Source of the DNA: Ulva prolifera
Lineage: Eukaryota; Chlorophyta; Ulvophyceae; Ulvales; Ulvaceae
Length of the DNA stretch: 64,000 bases
Direction: 5' to 3'
NCBI GenBank assembly: GCA_023078555.1
Contig: CM041201.1
Location: 4,347,713 to 4,411,712, forward strand
The notes beneath the pieces are model-generated. The model was given only the letters and a program-made list of their open reading frames with translations, was not told where the DNA came from and searched no databases. This document shows positions 10,927 through 23,223 of this stretch, piece by piece. Made by a program: the position numbers and the translations under genes. Position 1 is the first letter of the stretch, and each line of letters begins with the position of its first letter.

Positions 10927-12502
10927 GAACATCATTGTGTTGGCTGGCGTCGGCGCTCTGCTCGGCGACGCGCACGCCCGCAAGGATTTCGACGACATCA
11001 AGAAGGACCTCAAGGACCACGGTTCTGGCACAAGCACTTACAAGTGGACCGGTAGCTCCAGCACGAAGAGGCATTCTGCTTCTGTCAAGTGCTCTTCATC
11101 GGCGTATGCATCGACATACAGCGGCTACGTGGACAGCTACATCAAAGCAGGTACGAGGCAGTGGCCTCCCTGACGGACATGCCCTGTCTCGGTGACATGT
11201 GTGGGGCACACTCATGACAGTCTTGTGCCCGTGCAGTGGCAGATGTCATCGCGGACTCCTGCTCGGCCGACTGGGACGGCAGCGTGGTCAAGATGAAGGA
11301 CCGCATGCGCGGCTTTGCCGAAGTCTGGGCTGACGTGCGCCCCTGCAAGCCCCATTCCGCAAGCATACAGCAGCCAGAATGACATCATCATGCTGCGACC
11401 AGCAACCTGTTCGTTTTCATGTACAAGCCGTACCTCAGGCCCCCCTCAGCCAAGCCTCTATTACTGATCAGCTGGCGATTATGTTAGGCTGTTGAAGCCC
11501 GATATGCAAGGAAGCAGCTACTCACTCTTTTAGCCATGCAGGCGACAGCTGAGGCATCTGCAAAGTGCAAGACCAGGGTGCGGGGCGCAGGCAAGGCGCA
11601 GGGCTGCGCAGCGGCGGAGGCCACGGCCTACGCCTTTGAGGTCGCCTTTGCCGAGGCCCACGCCTCCGCCTCCGCCGAGGCCTTTGCCAACTACTGCTCC
11701 TGCGATAACGCCGAGGCCTGGGCATTCGGTGACGCCGACCTCTTCCTGACGCTCGTCGCCGATGCCTACGCTGAGGCCACCGCTGTGGCATGCGCTGAGG
11801 GTGCGCTCCCGCCAACACATGCACCCCATGCATGCAAACCTATCGCCCAGTCAACTCAGCTCATGCATGTACACACACATATTTGTAGCTACATCCACAA
11901 GGGCATTCTCAGCCCTGACCTGGCCCCCAGGCTGATCGGAGCACCATGCAACATACTGGTGCCATCATAGTGGCATCCCGTCGTTGCCCAGGATCACGAG
12001 GGGCGCATGCAGGCAACGAGAAGTCCGAGGCGTATGCCTATGTCAACTGCTGGTCGGGCGTGCTGGCCGAGACGTGGGCGTTCGCCGCCGCAGAGGCCTC
12101 CGTCGATGCACGTTGCTACTACAGCTCATCTGCCGACGCTGCCGCCAAGATCAGGGCAAAGGTGGGCGCCCTGGAGTACAGCTACGAGTACTGCTACGAG
12201 GACACCTACAAGAAGGGCACGTCCGGCACTACCACTGACGGCGACGCGGATACCTATGTGGTGCGGCCCCTTGCCCGGCATGTCTCTGCTGAATTCAATC
12301 TGCCGTGGTCCAAAGGTTCCTTGAGTGCAACATTGCCAGTCAGAGGCCGATGTTGTGTGTTGCCAAATGGCGGCGCTGCGCTTCGTGGCTTCTCAGGCCG
12401 CGCCTTGCAGCTCGCCTTGCCCTGTGTCAAGAGCGTTTAGGTATCTGCGCATCTTGCTGCGCACGCACGCTGGCCGACAGTCTCGGTGCCGTGCAGTACT
12501 AG
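10927..12502 (+). CDS. Secreted-looking protein with alternating Ala-x-Ala-x blocks capped by Cys
   Basis: Five exons join in phase: 10927-11150, 11237-11334, 11542-11800, 12013-12260 and 12497-12502 (TAC then TAG). All introns are GT-AG and all acceptors end GCAG. The encoded part is about 277 residues; the first exon with the start codon is not resolved. Early residues IIVLAGVGALLGDAHA fit the end of a signal peptide. A Ser/Lys-rich region follows, then blocks in which nearly every second residue is alanine (ATAYAFEVAFAEAHASASAE), each ending at Cys (SAKC, ANYC, AVAC, VNC, DARC). The C-terminal part is Tyr/Glu-rich (ALEYSYEYCYEDTYKK). Strict alternation suggests beta-strands with an all-alanine face and disulphides between blocks, a structural or wall protein (inference). 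Third positions are strongly G/C. I recognise no named family. Confidence 0.72.
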
Positions 12503-12974
12503 ATGCTGTGGGCAGCAGAGAGCCTAGAGCAGCGCCCTGGGGAGGCAGCAGCTGCGAGGGGCTGTGCCACTTGTTGATGTGCGCCGATGAAGCCAGCAGC
12601 TGCCCCCACCCCGGGCGTGCGCAAGGGAATGTGGAAGCACCCCGCCTTGCTGCAGCATCCCGTCGTTCTGGGCATTTAATTCAAGGAGGAGCAGTCGTGG
12701 CTCGGAGCCAGACTGAAGGAATAAGGAATAAGAATTATGCTGTGTTGTTTATTGCTGTGTGGATGGCATGCCGCGCCTGCCTGCCCTGGCAGTGGCCTGC
12801 GTAGATAGCATGCTTTGATGGAATCAACATGGCAAAGGCCACATGGCCATTCATGAGACTTGACTAGAGCTCAACTTTAGCAAGCTCAGTAGTTCCTTTG
12901 TTGTAATATTATACGATGAGGACTTGTCTGGATTGCGCTGCCCGCTGTATCGGGAGACCATTCCCCGCCCAAGC
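12503..12974. other. 3' flank of the Ala-alternating gene
   Basis: No gene is seen. It probably holds the 3' UTR of the upstream gene. An open plus frame through 12325-12804 shows no recognisable content. Confidence 0.4.
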
Positions 12975-13135
12975 TGTAAAAAGTAAAATCTGAATTTACT
13001 TGAGCCGTATCCTATCGCACATTGACACTCCGAAGTTAACAGGACCACATATGCTGAAGGGGTAGACCACCTGAAAAAAAATAAAATAGGAAAACCCCCT
13101 CAGACGACTGTACGAACCTCACAGGGCCTCCTCCT
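12975..13135. mobile_element. MITE-like element, truncated copy (copy 2)
   Basis: It begins GTAAAAAGTAAAATCTGAAT and continues TGAGCCGTATCCT, matching the right end of copy 1 read in reverse complement, then the shared internal blocks GGACCACATATG, GGGGTAGACCACCTG and CCCCCTCAGA, up to about 13135 where similarity stops. The other terminus is missing. It carries a small A-rich insertion near 13075-13090 relative to copy 1. Orientation is opposite to copy 1. Confidence 0.7.
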
Positions 13136-13516
13136 GACAAATGTGAGGCCGTGAATCACCCGTGATCGATCACTCCGCGTGATTTTTGGCACCCTGCAAA
13201 TGTGGTCTACATGCATCTACATGCCGTGTCGATTCGTGAACAGCACGCTACACAACTCATCTGCGCCTCGCTACTCTTGCACCCCACAGCCCTGTGCACC
13301 ACGTCTCAACTATCTGGCAGCCATTCGCTTTCAGCCATAGGCTTCTCTAAGCAGACTTGCAGGTGGGATCGTGGCTACAACCACATCAAAGCCTCCGACC
13401 GGGTCTCTCCCGACCTTAGATTGTTTCAGTCCAATCTTAGCAGCCCGTACTCTTGTGGCAATCATGTATTCTGAGACCTACCCAATCTCCCAGAGGGCTG
13501 CATTGCTGTGTCTTCC
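13136..13516. other. Non-coding interval with nothing recognised
   Basis: It lies between the truncated MITE and the 87-bp duplication. A 90-codon frame at 13202-13474 has no recognisable features. Confidence 0.35.
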
Positions 13517-13690
13517 ATGATGTATCGTGTGTGTGATGAGATCAAGGCAGACTAGACGTGAACACACTAGATGGCGACTTTCGCAGGTGGTCAGATGAAC
13601 ACCATGATGTATCGTGTGTGTGACGAGATCAAGGCAGACTAGACGTGAACACACTAAATGACGACTTTCGCAGGTGGTCAGATGAACACC
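13517..13690. repeat. 87-bp tandem duplication
   Basis: Two head-to-tail units, 13517-13603 and 13604-13690, each starting ATGATGTATCGTGTGTGTGA and ending CAGATGAACACC, differ at about three positions. The high identity suggests a recent duplication. On the minus strand a frame crosses both units and repeats a 29-residue peptide, but I see no support that it is translated. Confidence 0.92.
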
Positions 13691-14221
13691 ATGCGCGCCG
13701 TTCATGCCTGTGGCTGTCTCGACTTCCGTGCAGGGGTCCGTGCCTGTTTGCATTTCCTGTGCGGACCATGGTGTTTCCGTGGCAAAAACTTCCAAGCAGC
13801 AACCATGGCATCCAGCTCGCGCATCATGATGTGCACCATGTGCATTGCAAAAACCATCTCCAATTCGTTCGTATGCCTTGCAAAAATGGTCTCCATGTCC
13901 TTATCGCCACACACACACACACATGAGCCCAGACCCCAACAATAGTAATCAATAATCATGCAGAATTTGCCAGGACTTGCCATGCTCAATAGTTCTCGTC
14001 TGCAGCTACCATCGTTCTCTGCAGCTACCATAGCCAGCACTATACCTGAAATACGCTGTGTAATGTCGAGTTTCCAAACTCGCGTGTTGCACTGTTGAGA
14101 GTCCTTGTGAACAGTATGAACGAATATGAAGGGTCACTTGTAACGTCTTCCAGGACTGTGGTGACGTCATTTCTGGTGCTTGGAAAGCAGGGGCTGGAAG
14201 CGCGTCAGATGGCCTTCCTGC
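13691..14221. other. Non-coding interval with a short CA microsatellite
   Basis: It contains a (CA)n tract at about 13907-13922. ATG-rich frames on both strands (for example 13702-14040 minus) lack recognisable domains. It presumably contains the 3' UTR of the leftward coiled-coil gene. Confidence 0.4.
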
Positions 14222-17200
14222 CTAATCTTGGACACTCGCAGTCCCACCATTATCTCCGTTTGAACCATCACTTTCAGCGGACCCCGTGTATCCATCATTG
14301 TCTCTATTCGCTCCACTACCTCCATCTGAATGCCTTACTGTGGCATCCTCATCACATGCTCCGCTCTCCCAACCTGGACCACGCACTACTGAGCCCTCCT
14401 GCACAGGGGTTCCTTAAGCATCAGGTCTACAGCCACTGCTGCTTGCAAAGCTAACAAATTTGTAGCCACTGAAAGTATATCTGAACTGCGGAAGAGGCAA
14501 AGGAGTTTGATCGAGAAGATCAGCGACAGGGAAAATGAGAGACAACTGGAGTCACACCTGTCTCTCAGTCGCCAGCTTAGCCAGGCGTAACATGCGCCCA
14601 AACAAAGATCGGTGCATAGATGTCAGCTGGTCGACTCGCCCTCTTAGCTCCCTTGCTTCTGCTGAAGCGGCTTCAGCTGTAGCAGAATTTTTGCCACATA
14701 CATTCAGCTCATCCCGTAGCTCAGTGTTGTTCTATACACACATGCACTGTCATGTATCCGACCAGAAGACATCCTGGTTTTCTCAGATCCACAATGGAAA
14801 CTCAATGGCTCATGACCCACATTCCGACGTTTGGTTAACACAGAGATCAGGCAAAAATATCTGGTCCCGAAGATGCAACGATGCAAACATTTTGTGTGTA
14901 AATGTTGTGTTTGGTGGGGTCAGGAATGTGTTGGCAGAGTGTAGTACCTGCTGCAATGCACAATTTTCTTTCTGCAAGCTCTGTGCAGCGGTCTGCAGTG
15001 CGCGCTCGCTTTCCTGCTTGGTGGCAAGCTGCTGTTTCAGCTGCTCCACCCTTTCCTCCAACCTTTTCACACTCAGGAACTGAGATGAAGTGCCTGCAAG
15101 CTGCCCTGCTTCAGCTTGGTTCGGGCGCTGCCGCAGAGCTGACAAGCATGCCGCATGGAGCCCGGGCAAGTCTGCCCGTGCGACAGCTGCATCATGATCC
15201 ACTAGAGCCTCCACAAATTGTCTCTCCATGGCCTCAGCGAATGACATGCACTTTTCAGCCCAGGAGATAATGCCCATCCCAGTCTGGGTCACCTGCGAGA
15301 CACTATCATGTGGTTCAACGACAAACTGATACAGGCTGGAAAATTTACTCGCTGCGTGTTCATGATCAAGAGCACAAAAAGAACTTCTGTGTGGACAGGC
15401 ATTCTAAAAGCCAGCCAGAATGCATGCAATAGTACCATGTGCTCCTGGAGTGCACAAAACACAGCATTCCAGCTCCTGAAAGAATCGCACATTGCAGCAA
15501 AGGCCCTGTAGATCAGCCATGCCACGCTGAAATTGCTGAAGGCCAGCGCAAAGTGCTGCAATTCTGTGCCGGTACTCATGCTGTCGGCGGCGTTCCGTCT
15601 CCACAGCTCCCGTCCTATCAGACAGATGTTGGAAGTCTTCAAGTAGGCTTTCGTGGCGGTGCTCAATCTGGTTGTGCTTCTCCTGCCACTCCTGAGCCTC
15701 AAGGCGAAGCTTGTTGGCCGAGTCGGGACTTAGCCATGACCTGTGGGTGTTGTGTAGCATGGCCTGTACTGTAGCAAGTTGTTCTTTGGCATCGCCAAGT
15801 GCGCTGTTGAGTTCCGCCTCGTGCTGCCTGACATGATCAAGCTCTTGGAAAGTGTCGTCCAATTCTTCTGCCAACGAGTCCTGTGCGGCCTGCAGGGATT
15901 TCACATGAATGCGCAAGCATGTCCATATGAATGGCATATATACGCTTGCGTATTGTAATTGCATACGGCATTACAAAACGCAGCAAGCGTTTTGTAATGA
16001 TGTCAGACAGGCCCCACAAAATAACAGAAGCCTGCTCAGACATGCTTGAACACTTCACAACACGGTAATTGGCTGGGTGCAACCAGGCACAGTCGCCCAA
16101 AAGCTGCGCCAATCGAAGACTTTCTATAGGAGTGCACACTCCACTGCGCCAGTCCCTACTAGCAGATTCATATATAGCGTCATCGCATTCGCCTTGCACA
16201 AAGAAACGCTCACCTTGTGCAGAGTGCTCCAGCATGCACAAGCAAAACACTGTGCATTTTCCGACCAGTTTGCACTGCAGAGACAGCTGTTTTGAGGTGC
16301 TGCATGGTGACATAGCTCAACCTGCCAACGTGCAAATTTGAACCATGTACTCATGGCCTCCATAATCCGTCAGCACGGTAGGGAATCATGGCTGTGCATG
16401 CAGGCGCCGCGGCTGCATCGTGTCACATGTGGTATTCACACAAGACCATTTCACGTGCTAAGCGCGCAACATCATCTTTAACTCAGTTGCCGATGACGTT
16501 GGAGGAGCACAAATATGAAGAGCACCTGTAGACGCATGGCAGCATCTTCATGTGCTTTTGCAGTTTGTTGAACTTCAGTGAACTGTGCATCAAATTCATC
16601 TAGCTGCAACCTCATTAGTTCGTTTTGGTCCTTCAAGTGAGAAGTTTGATTCGTCAGGCTGCCCAGACGCTCCTTCAGGCCTGAGTTCTCATCTCGAAGC
16701 AATTGCATCTGTGCTACTGTGGTCTTTGCGGCTAATTCAGATGCTTGCCACCGTCCTTTGCTGGCTGCAAGTTCTGACTTGAGCCCATCACAAAGATCCT
16801 GTAACCTAGCGGTCTTAACTTGCCATGCATCACTTGCCTGCAAAGAGAACCCTGTCTGACATGCTTTCAGTCCACTAGCCTGGAATTGGCAAGATTCCTC
16901 GTGGCAAAAGTACAACTTACTGCATAATAGGCAGCTCTGTGATGTACACTGAGAGTCTCACCAAGACCGCAGAACCAAGATCCTGCTCTAGCTTTGCAGC
17001 TGCTCCCTGGGTAGCACATAGTCTTTCTTCAAGTGCATGCCGCGCATCCTCCGATCTCTGGACTGCGCTTTCTGACTCTTTCAACATACTTAAAGCTGCT
17101 GATAGCTCTTGTCCGAGCCGACCGCTTTCTTCGTCAATTTTTTGCTTGTGTCCCTCCAGATCCTGAGAAGCACGTGCCACTTTCACACTTGACAGTATTG

Positions 17201-20200
17201 ATTGCATGCACTGTCAAGAAGGTGGGAGGAAAGTGCACACCGTCAATTTCTGCTCGAGTTCGATAATCTGTTCACCTTTCTTCTGGACAAGACGATTCAA
17301 GTCAAGGTCGGCAAAGGCGGTAAACACATTACTGGCTTGCTGCATGACGCTGGCCAGCAGTTGAAGAGCATCAGCTGTTCTCTCTGCCTGCTGCATTGCC
17401 TCTGACGAACCATTAGCATTGCCCTCTCTCAATGGTGACTGCTGCTCTGCTGATCCGTTGTCGATTGATGACACTGGCTGGAGCTTGTCAAGCACTGATG
17501 CAAACAAATTAGCACATGACCCAAGCTTATGGTCCACACTGTCACGTGTGTGGCAAGATTGCCTGAAGTTCTGCATTGCATGTTGCATTCTATTGCACTG
17601 GCCCAAAATAGCCGCGATAACGTCGGCGCAGTGCTGCTCACATTTGAAAACAATTTCTTCATGCCGTTGCTTCTGTAACACTGATGCTTTCAGACTTGCC
17701 TCAAACTCTCCCTGAAACAACAGCAAACGGTGATCTCGACCTAACATTGCACCAGTCAATTTACAATATCTCGGGCCATTGCATGGCAGAGCAACTACTC
17801 AAATCGACCAACACACAGCAACGATCGGCATCCACGCGAGGGTGATGTTGACCTAATATTGCAGAACGGCGCGACTCAGAAGATCACATATGGCTGATTG
17901 CTGCTTGGATCATGAAACATCTGAGATTATTCAAGTGCACTCTGGCTTTAGGAGTCAGGAGCACACCTTGAGGCGATTGAGGTCATTACCTATCATGTCA
18001 CAGTTCTCTTGGCAGGCCTTGTGACGGGAACATTCATCTGTAAGTTCAGATTGAGTGAGAGCCATGGCTCCTGCAGTGACTGACAGCTCTTTCTTCAACT
18101 GTTCCTCACTCTCATGAAGGTGGCGGATGGTGGCACTGTGTGCTTCAAGCTTGTCGGTAAGTTGCGATGAGAGTTGTATATACTCTTGCAATATCTCTTC
18201 CTTGCCAGCTTGCTCAATCTGAGCAGCTGCAAGGTCAGCATGTACAACATTCAAGTGCTCTGTGGCGTTTGTTACTTGCTGTTGCAGATCTTGCACCTGC
18301 TTCTCAAGCGCTTGTACAGTCTCATCACCCTGACATTTCAGCACAGTGTTTGGAATGGGTCACAAATCTTGCGGCAGAAGGCTGCCAGGAAGCATGGATA
18401 TCAGCACCTTTTCAGGGCGGTCTTCCACAAGGGCCATCTGCTGTGTGTGCCCTGAACCAGAGCGAGACCTTCTGCTCAACACCTGCTCAGCAGATTGTGC
18501 TGTTCGAACTTTTGCGGCCGAATCAGCGTGTAGCTCAAGTAGGTCAGCAAGTTGGCGATTGAGTGCTTGGACTTGATGCCTTTTGAACGCTATCAATACG
18601 CGCAGCGGTCTTGTCTTGGACAAAATCTGCACCAGCATTGCATCATCTATGAAGCATCCGACCAGAAGTTGCTTATGTTTGTCTTCTTCGCTTCAGCGGT
18701 GATCAATTCCACTAGAATCTGGGCCAGACATAATCAGATGCTCCGCACTTCTTTCATCTCGTTCTTCAGTTCAGAGTTTTCTCGTAACACTGATGCATGA
18801 TGTATCTCAATTCCTGCAAGATGTTGGATTTCTTGTTTCAGCTCTGCCAGTTCCCGAAGCGTGCTCTCATGTTGTGTTTGTAGACAGAGCTTCTCTTGAG
18901 TGGCAGCATCAGCCCGAAACTGTGCATCCTGCTGCATGCTCTCAGCAGCGTGTATCCGCTTGAGCATTGGCTGATAAGCCTGCACAATGTCGTTGCGCCT
19001 GGAGATAGCATGGCAAGCTTGTGCTTCAATGTCAGCCTGGCGCATCTTTTCGTTCTCGAGTGTGTGTGCCAACGCAGATGCCTCGGCTTCAAACTTGCGG
19101 CTAGCAATCAAATGCTCCTGCACCAAGCATTTGCACGGGATAAGAAAAGTGTGATCTACAAGGCTGTGAAACATGCTACCAACCACTGCGCACAAAACGA
19201 CACCTCAGCTTTGCTTTGTGCGGCTGAACAGGCCCTTTCCAATCTAGCATTTTCGATTGTAACTTCTTTCAACTTGATCTGCAAAGCTGTTGCTTGAGCT
19301 TTGAGGAGGGCTGTCTTCTTGCCATATGCCTGGGCGTTGTTCCGGAGTGTTTGGGCATCCTGCTCCGTACACTGCATCCGCATCTTGAGGTCTTGGAGTT
19401 TGTCTTCACTGCCGAAACTCTCAAGTTGCTGGCGCAAGGCTTGATTGTCTTCTTGAAGCCGTTGAATTTCAGACCACTGTGAGCCAAGCACATTTGTTTT
19501 CTGACTGAGCTGCGTATTCTGCGCCTCAACAATGTTCTTCAACGCTCGTGCCTGCAATTTTTTAGATCGCAAATCTGAACCTGAAAAAACTCAGATTGTC
19601 CTGAAGATAAGCAGTATGCCCCTCCATGTGCAGCACGCTTGAGTTCGGGGGCAAGTCTATCTCGGTGTGCACACCTGCTGAGCAGCCTCCTGAGACTCTT
19701 TCCATCTACTCTCTGCAAGACTCTTTGCAACTTTGAGGTCTTCTGTGAGTTGTGTAACCCGATGTGCCAGACCTTCCTTCGCCTGTGCCAACATTGCCAC
19801 CTCCCCCACCAGTGAGCCCTTCTGTGCCTTCAGATCTCTTTCTGCGTTTAAGCGCTCCGCTGCTTTGCTGACCAAGACGTTCTGCCTGCACATTTCACAT
19901 GGTGCACCACAGATGCAACGAACGGCAAAGTGCATGCTTCGATATCCAGTGGAGCGCACTGTTCTGTGAGACCAGAATGGATGATTTGCATGCTTCTACA
20001 TTCAGCTGCAGCACTCTCCGCTACTTTAACAGCTTTGTCTCTCTCTGCTGTTAGAGCTATGACATCGGAATGAAAGTGCACACAAAGGCCGGCCTGCCAT
20101 AGCTCAGCAAGCCCTAGCCAAATCGCATGCTTCAGTTCCAGGCCATGCGTGGCGCCCCCAACCATTTCCTCAATTTTGTCATGAAATCCGAAAGAAAACA

Positions 20201-21491
20201 AATGCATGATTGCATACAGCGCCGCGACATCTGATTGTTCCAGGTGATGCTTTCGCTCCAACACTGCCGGTGACAGCCTGCCCTTCATGATTGGGATGTG
20301 ACACAGATTGGGAAATTCGGCTGGCAAGTCCAACGAACGTTCACCATTCCTGATCTGATCAAGGTTCTGTCTAGCAGAGGAAAAATTCTGCATGTTGATC
20401 TGGTCACCCTAGTCGACGTCAAGTGTAGATGGATACGTGACAAGAAGGCAATGGCCACCTGGTTGGTGTGATGTTGCCAAGTAAAGAAGTTTCGAGCACC
20501 TCTATGACCAATTTTGCCGACTGCACCGACAAATTCACATTCAAGCGCATTGTCTCAACATGTGGACTCGACAGGCTCCGCAAATCTGCAGCATCTGCGG
20601 GCATGTACATATTCGGCTTCAGCATGCAAACGCAGTATGTGTGGCATTATTGATTTGTTCAGGGCCGCATTTTGCCAAATCAGGCATAGCTTAAAAAGGG
20701 AGGACAGCAGACCTGTCTGGCTTGAAGCGGTCCGCACATTGACGATCCGCTGAAGGGTATCAACAACGTCCTCGGTTTGCACTGACATTGATGTTTTCCT
20801 ATTAATGATTTTTTTCGTTTCATGAGCAACTCCATCAGCCGGCACATACGATACTGACTTGTGCAAAGCCATGTTGCTTGAGCGCGCACTGCATGCGAGG
20901 TTCGTCGATAAATGTTGCGTTGTAGCCTACAGTGGCATGTGTGGGTGTAAGCAACATGCACCTGTGGGCACCTGCTGAGAACTTAGACCAGCCTTGATCG
21001 TCACATTTCCACTTTGCACGAGGATTTGTCAGGGCACTGCATGGCCTAATGACGCCGCTGTGTTCTGCCGTCTTTGATGACTGGGCATTTGTAGTAGCTG
21101 AATGATCGTGACCAGGATTCGCCTTGGCTTCACCTCCCGAATCAGTTGGTACAGGTTGTTTGGCTTTGCAAGATGGCCCTCGTGAAGATGACACCGAGTT
21201 GGTCCCAGAGTAAATTCTTAGTGAAGGGATTGGCGAGGAGCCATGGACGATCCGCCCCGGAATGGACGGTATCCAGGCCACATTAGGCACCTCGGCACTT
21301 GGGGTTTTGTCGCCAAAGCGTGGTCTTGCCGGCGGAGCAGACCTGACTCTTGCGTGCGGGCTCAGAGAGGGACCTACTGGCGCCGAGCCGCTGCGGACGA
21401 AAATTTCATAGGCCTGACTTTCAACGCTGAGATGACTTATATTTGAGTCCTCGGCCTGAGGCTCACCTTCGCTGACATGCGCAGTCTGCAT
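14222..21491 (-). CDS. Very long coiled-coil protein
   Basis: A multi-exon gene read from 21491 to 14222. The N-terminus (MQTAHVSEGEPQAEDSNISH onward) is Ser/Pro-rich and looks disordered. A more globular part follows at about 20000-20390 (AIMHLFSFGFHDKIEEMVGG). From about 19960 down, exon after exon encodes heptad-like, Gln/Glu/Lys-rich helix, such as LQDLKMRMQCTEQDAQTLRN, LEKQVQDLQQQVTNATEHLN and VEQLKQQLATKQESERALQT. Most exons end Gln-GT in phase 0. The final exon adds a short acidic Gly/Ser/Asp tail (GYTGSAESDGSNGDNGG) and a stop at 14222-14224. The estimated length is well over 1000 residues. No motor or kinase head is visible, so it is probably a cytoskeletal, centrosomal or Golgi-tether scaffold; the exact family is unknown. 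Exon boundaries near 18360-18700 and 20400-20970 are uncertain. Confidence 0.78.
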
Positions 21492-22478
21492 AGTCGCAGT
21501 CTAGCACCCACTCAGTCCAGCGAGGACAGACTAGCGTCACATCAGACGATCAACAGCTGATGAATTAAAAAGTTGTTCGGACGGTAAGATTGTTCTGGGC
21601 TAGCGCAGTAGGAGCCTTCAAGCTAGTGGATGCAGCATGGCACACACGGGCGCAGTTGATGTAATCGATGAGGGTCGTCCCCTGCCGATGCTTGGAACGA
21701 TATCCACAGGGGTACAATAATGATGTATCTCCATATTTCGACATGGGCTGGGACTTGCATGCTCTGCGCGATTGAGTGCAACCAACTGGTCTTTCCCGGT
21801 TTGTCTCGCCACAGCCGGACTGCCCAGCAAACGTTGCCCATACCGGTATGCTGCCCGCTGCAGCTCACCAGCACCTTGCTCATATGGTAAACAAGACGCA
21901 TTAAACGGTAATCTGTTAGAAGTGCACTCCAATAAGTCTGTAGGCGTGCATATGGTGCGCCGCACGCTCACGATTTCGAAAGCGCACGCGGAAAATGGGC
22001 GTAAATGAGCCAGGCGTCACTTTTTCAGTCGGTAGAGGTAAGCACTTTGACAGGAGGAGGTATACTATAAATTACGAGGACTCTCGCGCCATTGCGTGGC
22101 AGAGGCATGAGGTCGACATGGCGAGGACTTGCATGCCGATCGAAAAAATTTCGACTGCTCAACTGACACATCACGATGCCACGAGCATGGGCCTGCATGC
22201 GGGCGGCAGTGATGACCGCATCTCAGTTTTAGTGTGGCAGCATAGACGTCGCACGCTCTCGTTCTGTTGTCCAACTATCAGCGCAACAGCACAGCCGTTT
22301 CGAAGGAGTCTATTTGTTTGGCCTCCCGTTCACTCTTTTGTAATCATTTGTTTGGCCTCTGCAGCAACCGCGGTCAAGCGTCAGGCCCTAGCTATCACCA
22401 CTCAGTGAGCACCCAAGTGAGCCGTTGTTGTGGAAGTCGTATTCTTTGATTCGCCCTTGCCTACTGAGGGACGCTGAG
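21492..22478. promoter_or_regulatory. Divergent upstream region between two coiled-coil genes
   Basis: A stretch of 987 bp separates the start of the leftward long coiled-coil gene from the start of the rightward small gene, so it should carry both promoters. It contains a minus frame at 21618-21971 (listed separately) and an unrecognised plus frame at 21995-22408. No clear TATA box or repeated operator was seen. Confidence 0.4.
21618..21971 (-). CDS. Possible small hypothetical protein (117 codons)
   Basis: Uninterrupted frame from ATG at 21971 to TGA at 21618. The composition is protein-like, with an amphipathic stretch (GELQRAAYRYGQRLLGSPAV) and few low-complexity residues. It lies just upstream of the long coiled-coil gene on the same strand, so it could also be an upstream exon or leader of that gene. 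No family is recognised and codon bias is weak. Confidence 0.28.
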   Translation of the reverse strand: MSVRRTICTPTDLLECTSNRLPFNASCLPYEQGAGELQRAAYRYGQRLLGSPAVARQTGKDQLVALNRAEHASPSPCRNMEIHHYCTPVDIVPSIGRGRPSSITSTAPVCAMLHPLA

Positions 22479-23223
22479 ATGACCCGCAGTACAAGCCCGG
22501 AAAGCTCTACATGCCGCGAAGAGGTCGATGACCTTAGAGCCGATCTTGAGCAGAGGGTGAATTTTCTGCCTTATTGGATCATAGCAAGTTGGAGTGATAC
22601 CGTCTTTTGCATCCTCGCATCAGCCAATGCCCCATCGGACTCGACAGACGTCCCGCCGTTTTCGTGACTCTCACTCGGAACTGTAGATTCTGGATTTGGC
22701 CTCGCGGGTACATTCAAGAGATTTAATGGCGGATCTTGAGCGCCGGATGCAAGTAGCTGACAACGCCGTGTCACATGTGCATGTCACCTTGCAAGGACAA
22801 ATTGGAGCATATAACCAAGCATGGCAAGGTGAGCACAGGAAAGCGAAAACGTACACGCTCTCAAGACTTGGAAACTGGACTGTGTAGTGGATTCCACCCA
22901 CACACACGCTGATAGGCATAGCTGTGTACTTCAGGTCTACAGACACATTGCCGACAGCTTGACATTGAGACAGCATTCCTTGATAAAGACTATCAGACTG
23001 CTAGGAACGACACATCTATCAGGGACGGGTAATGTTTCATGCTGGCCTGTACTTTGATTGATATCGCAAACGAGGTTTAGGGGGAATGCCGTACATTCGC
23101 GGAGCTGATCGCAAATGCAGGTTGGCCGCACTTCGCGGTTCTGTTAATGCGTTCTATGCCCAGAATCAATCCACACCAGACCAGAAGAAACAAACTGCTA
23201 GGAAGAGAGTTGCAAAGGCTTGA
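22479..23223 (+). CDS. Small four-exon helical (coiled-coil) protein
   Basis: Exons 22479-22556, 22687-22828, 22935-23028 and 23121-23223 join in phase with GT-AG introns of 130, 106 and 92 bp, giving about 138 residues. It starts MTRSTSPESSTCREEVDDLR, runs through heptad-rich helix (ILDLASRVHSRDLMADLERR) and ends in a basic tail (DQKKQTARKRVAKA). No single frame is long, yet four splice pairs all keep phase, which is strong evidence of a real gene. It is divergent from the long coiled-coil gene 1 kb upstream, so a shared complex is possible (inference). I recognise no family; small size with a central helix and a basic end fits a microtubule or kinetochore-type adaptor among other things. 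Confidence 0.6.

Noticed and set aside
13517-13690. Repeat array considered as CRISPR or satellite
   Set aside because: Only two direct units without spacers, in a eukaryotic nuclear context.
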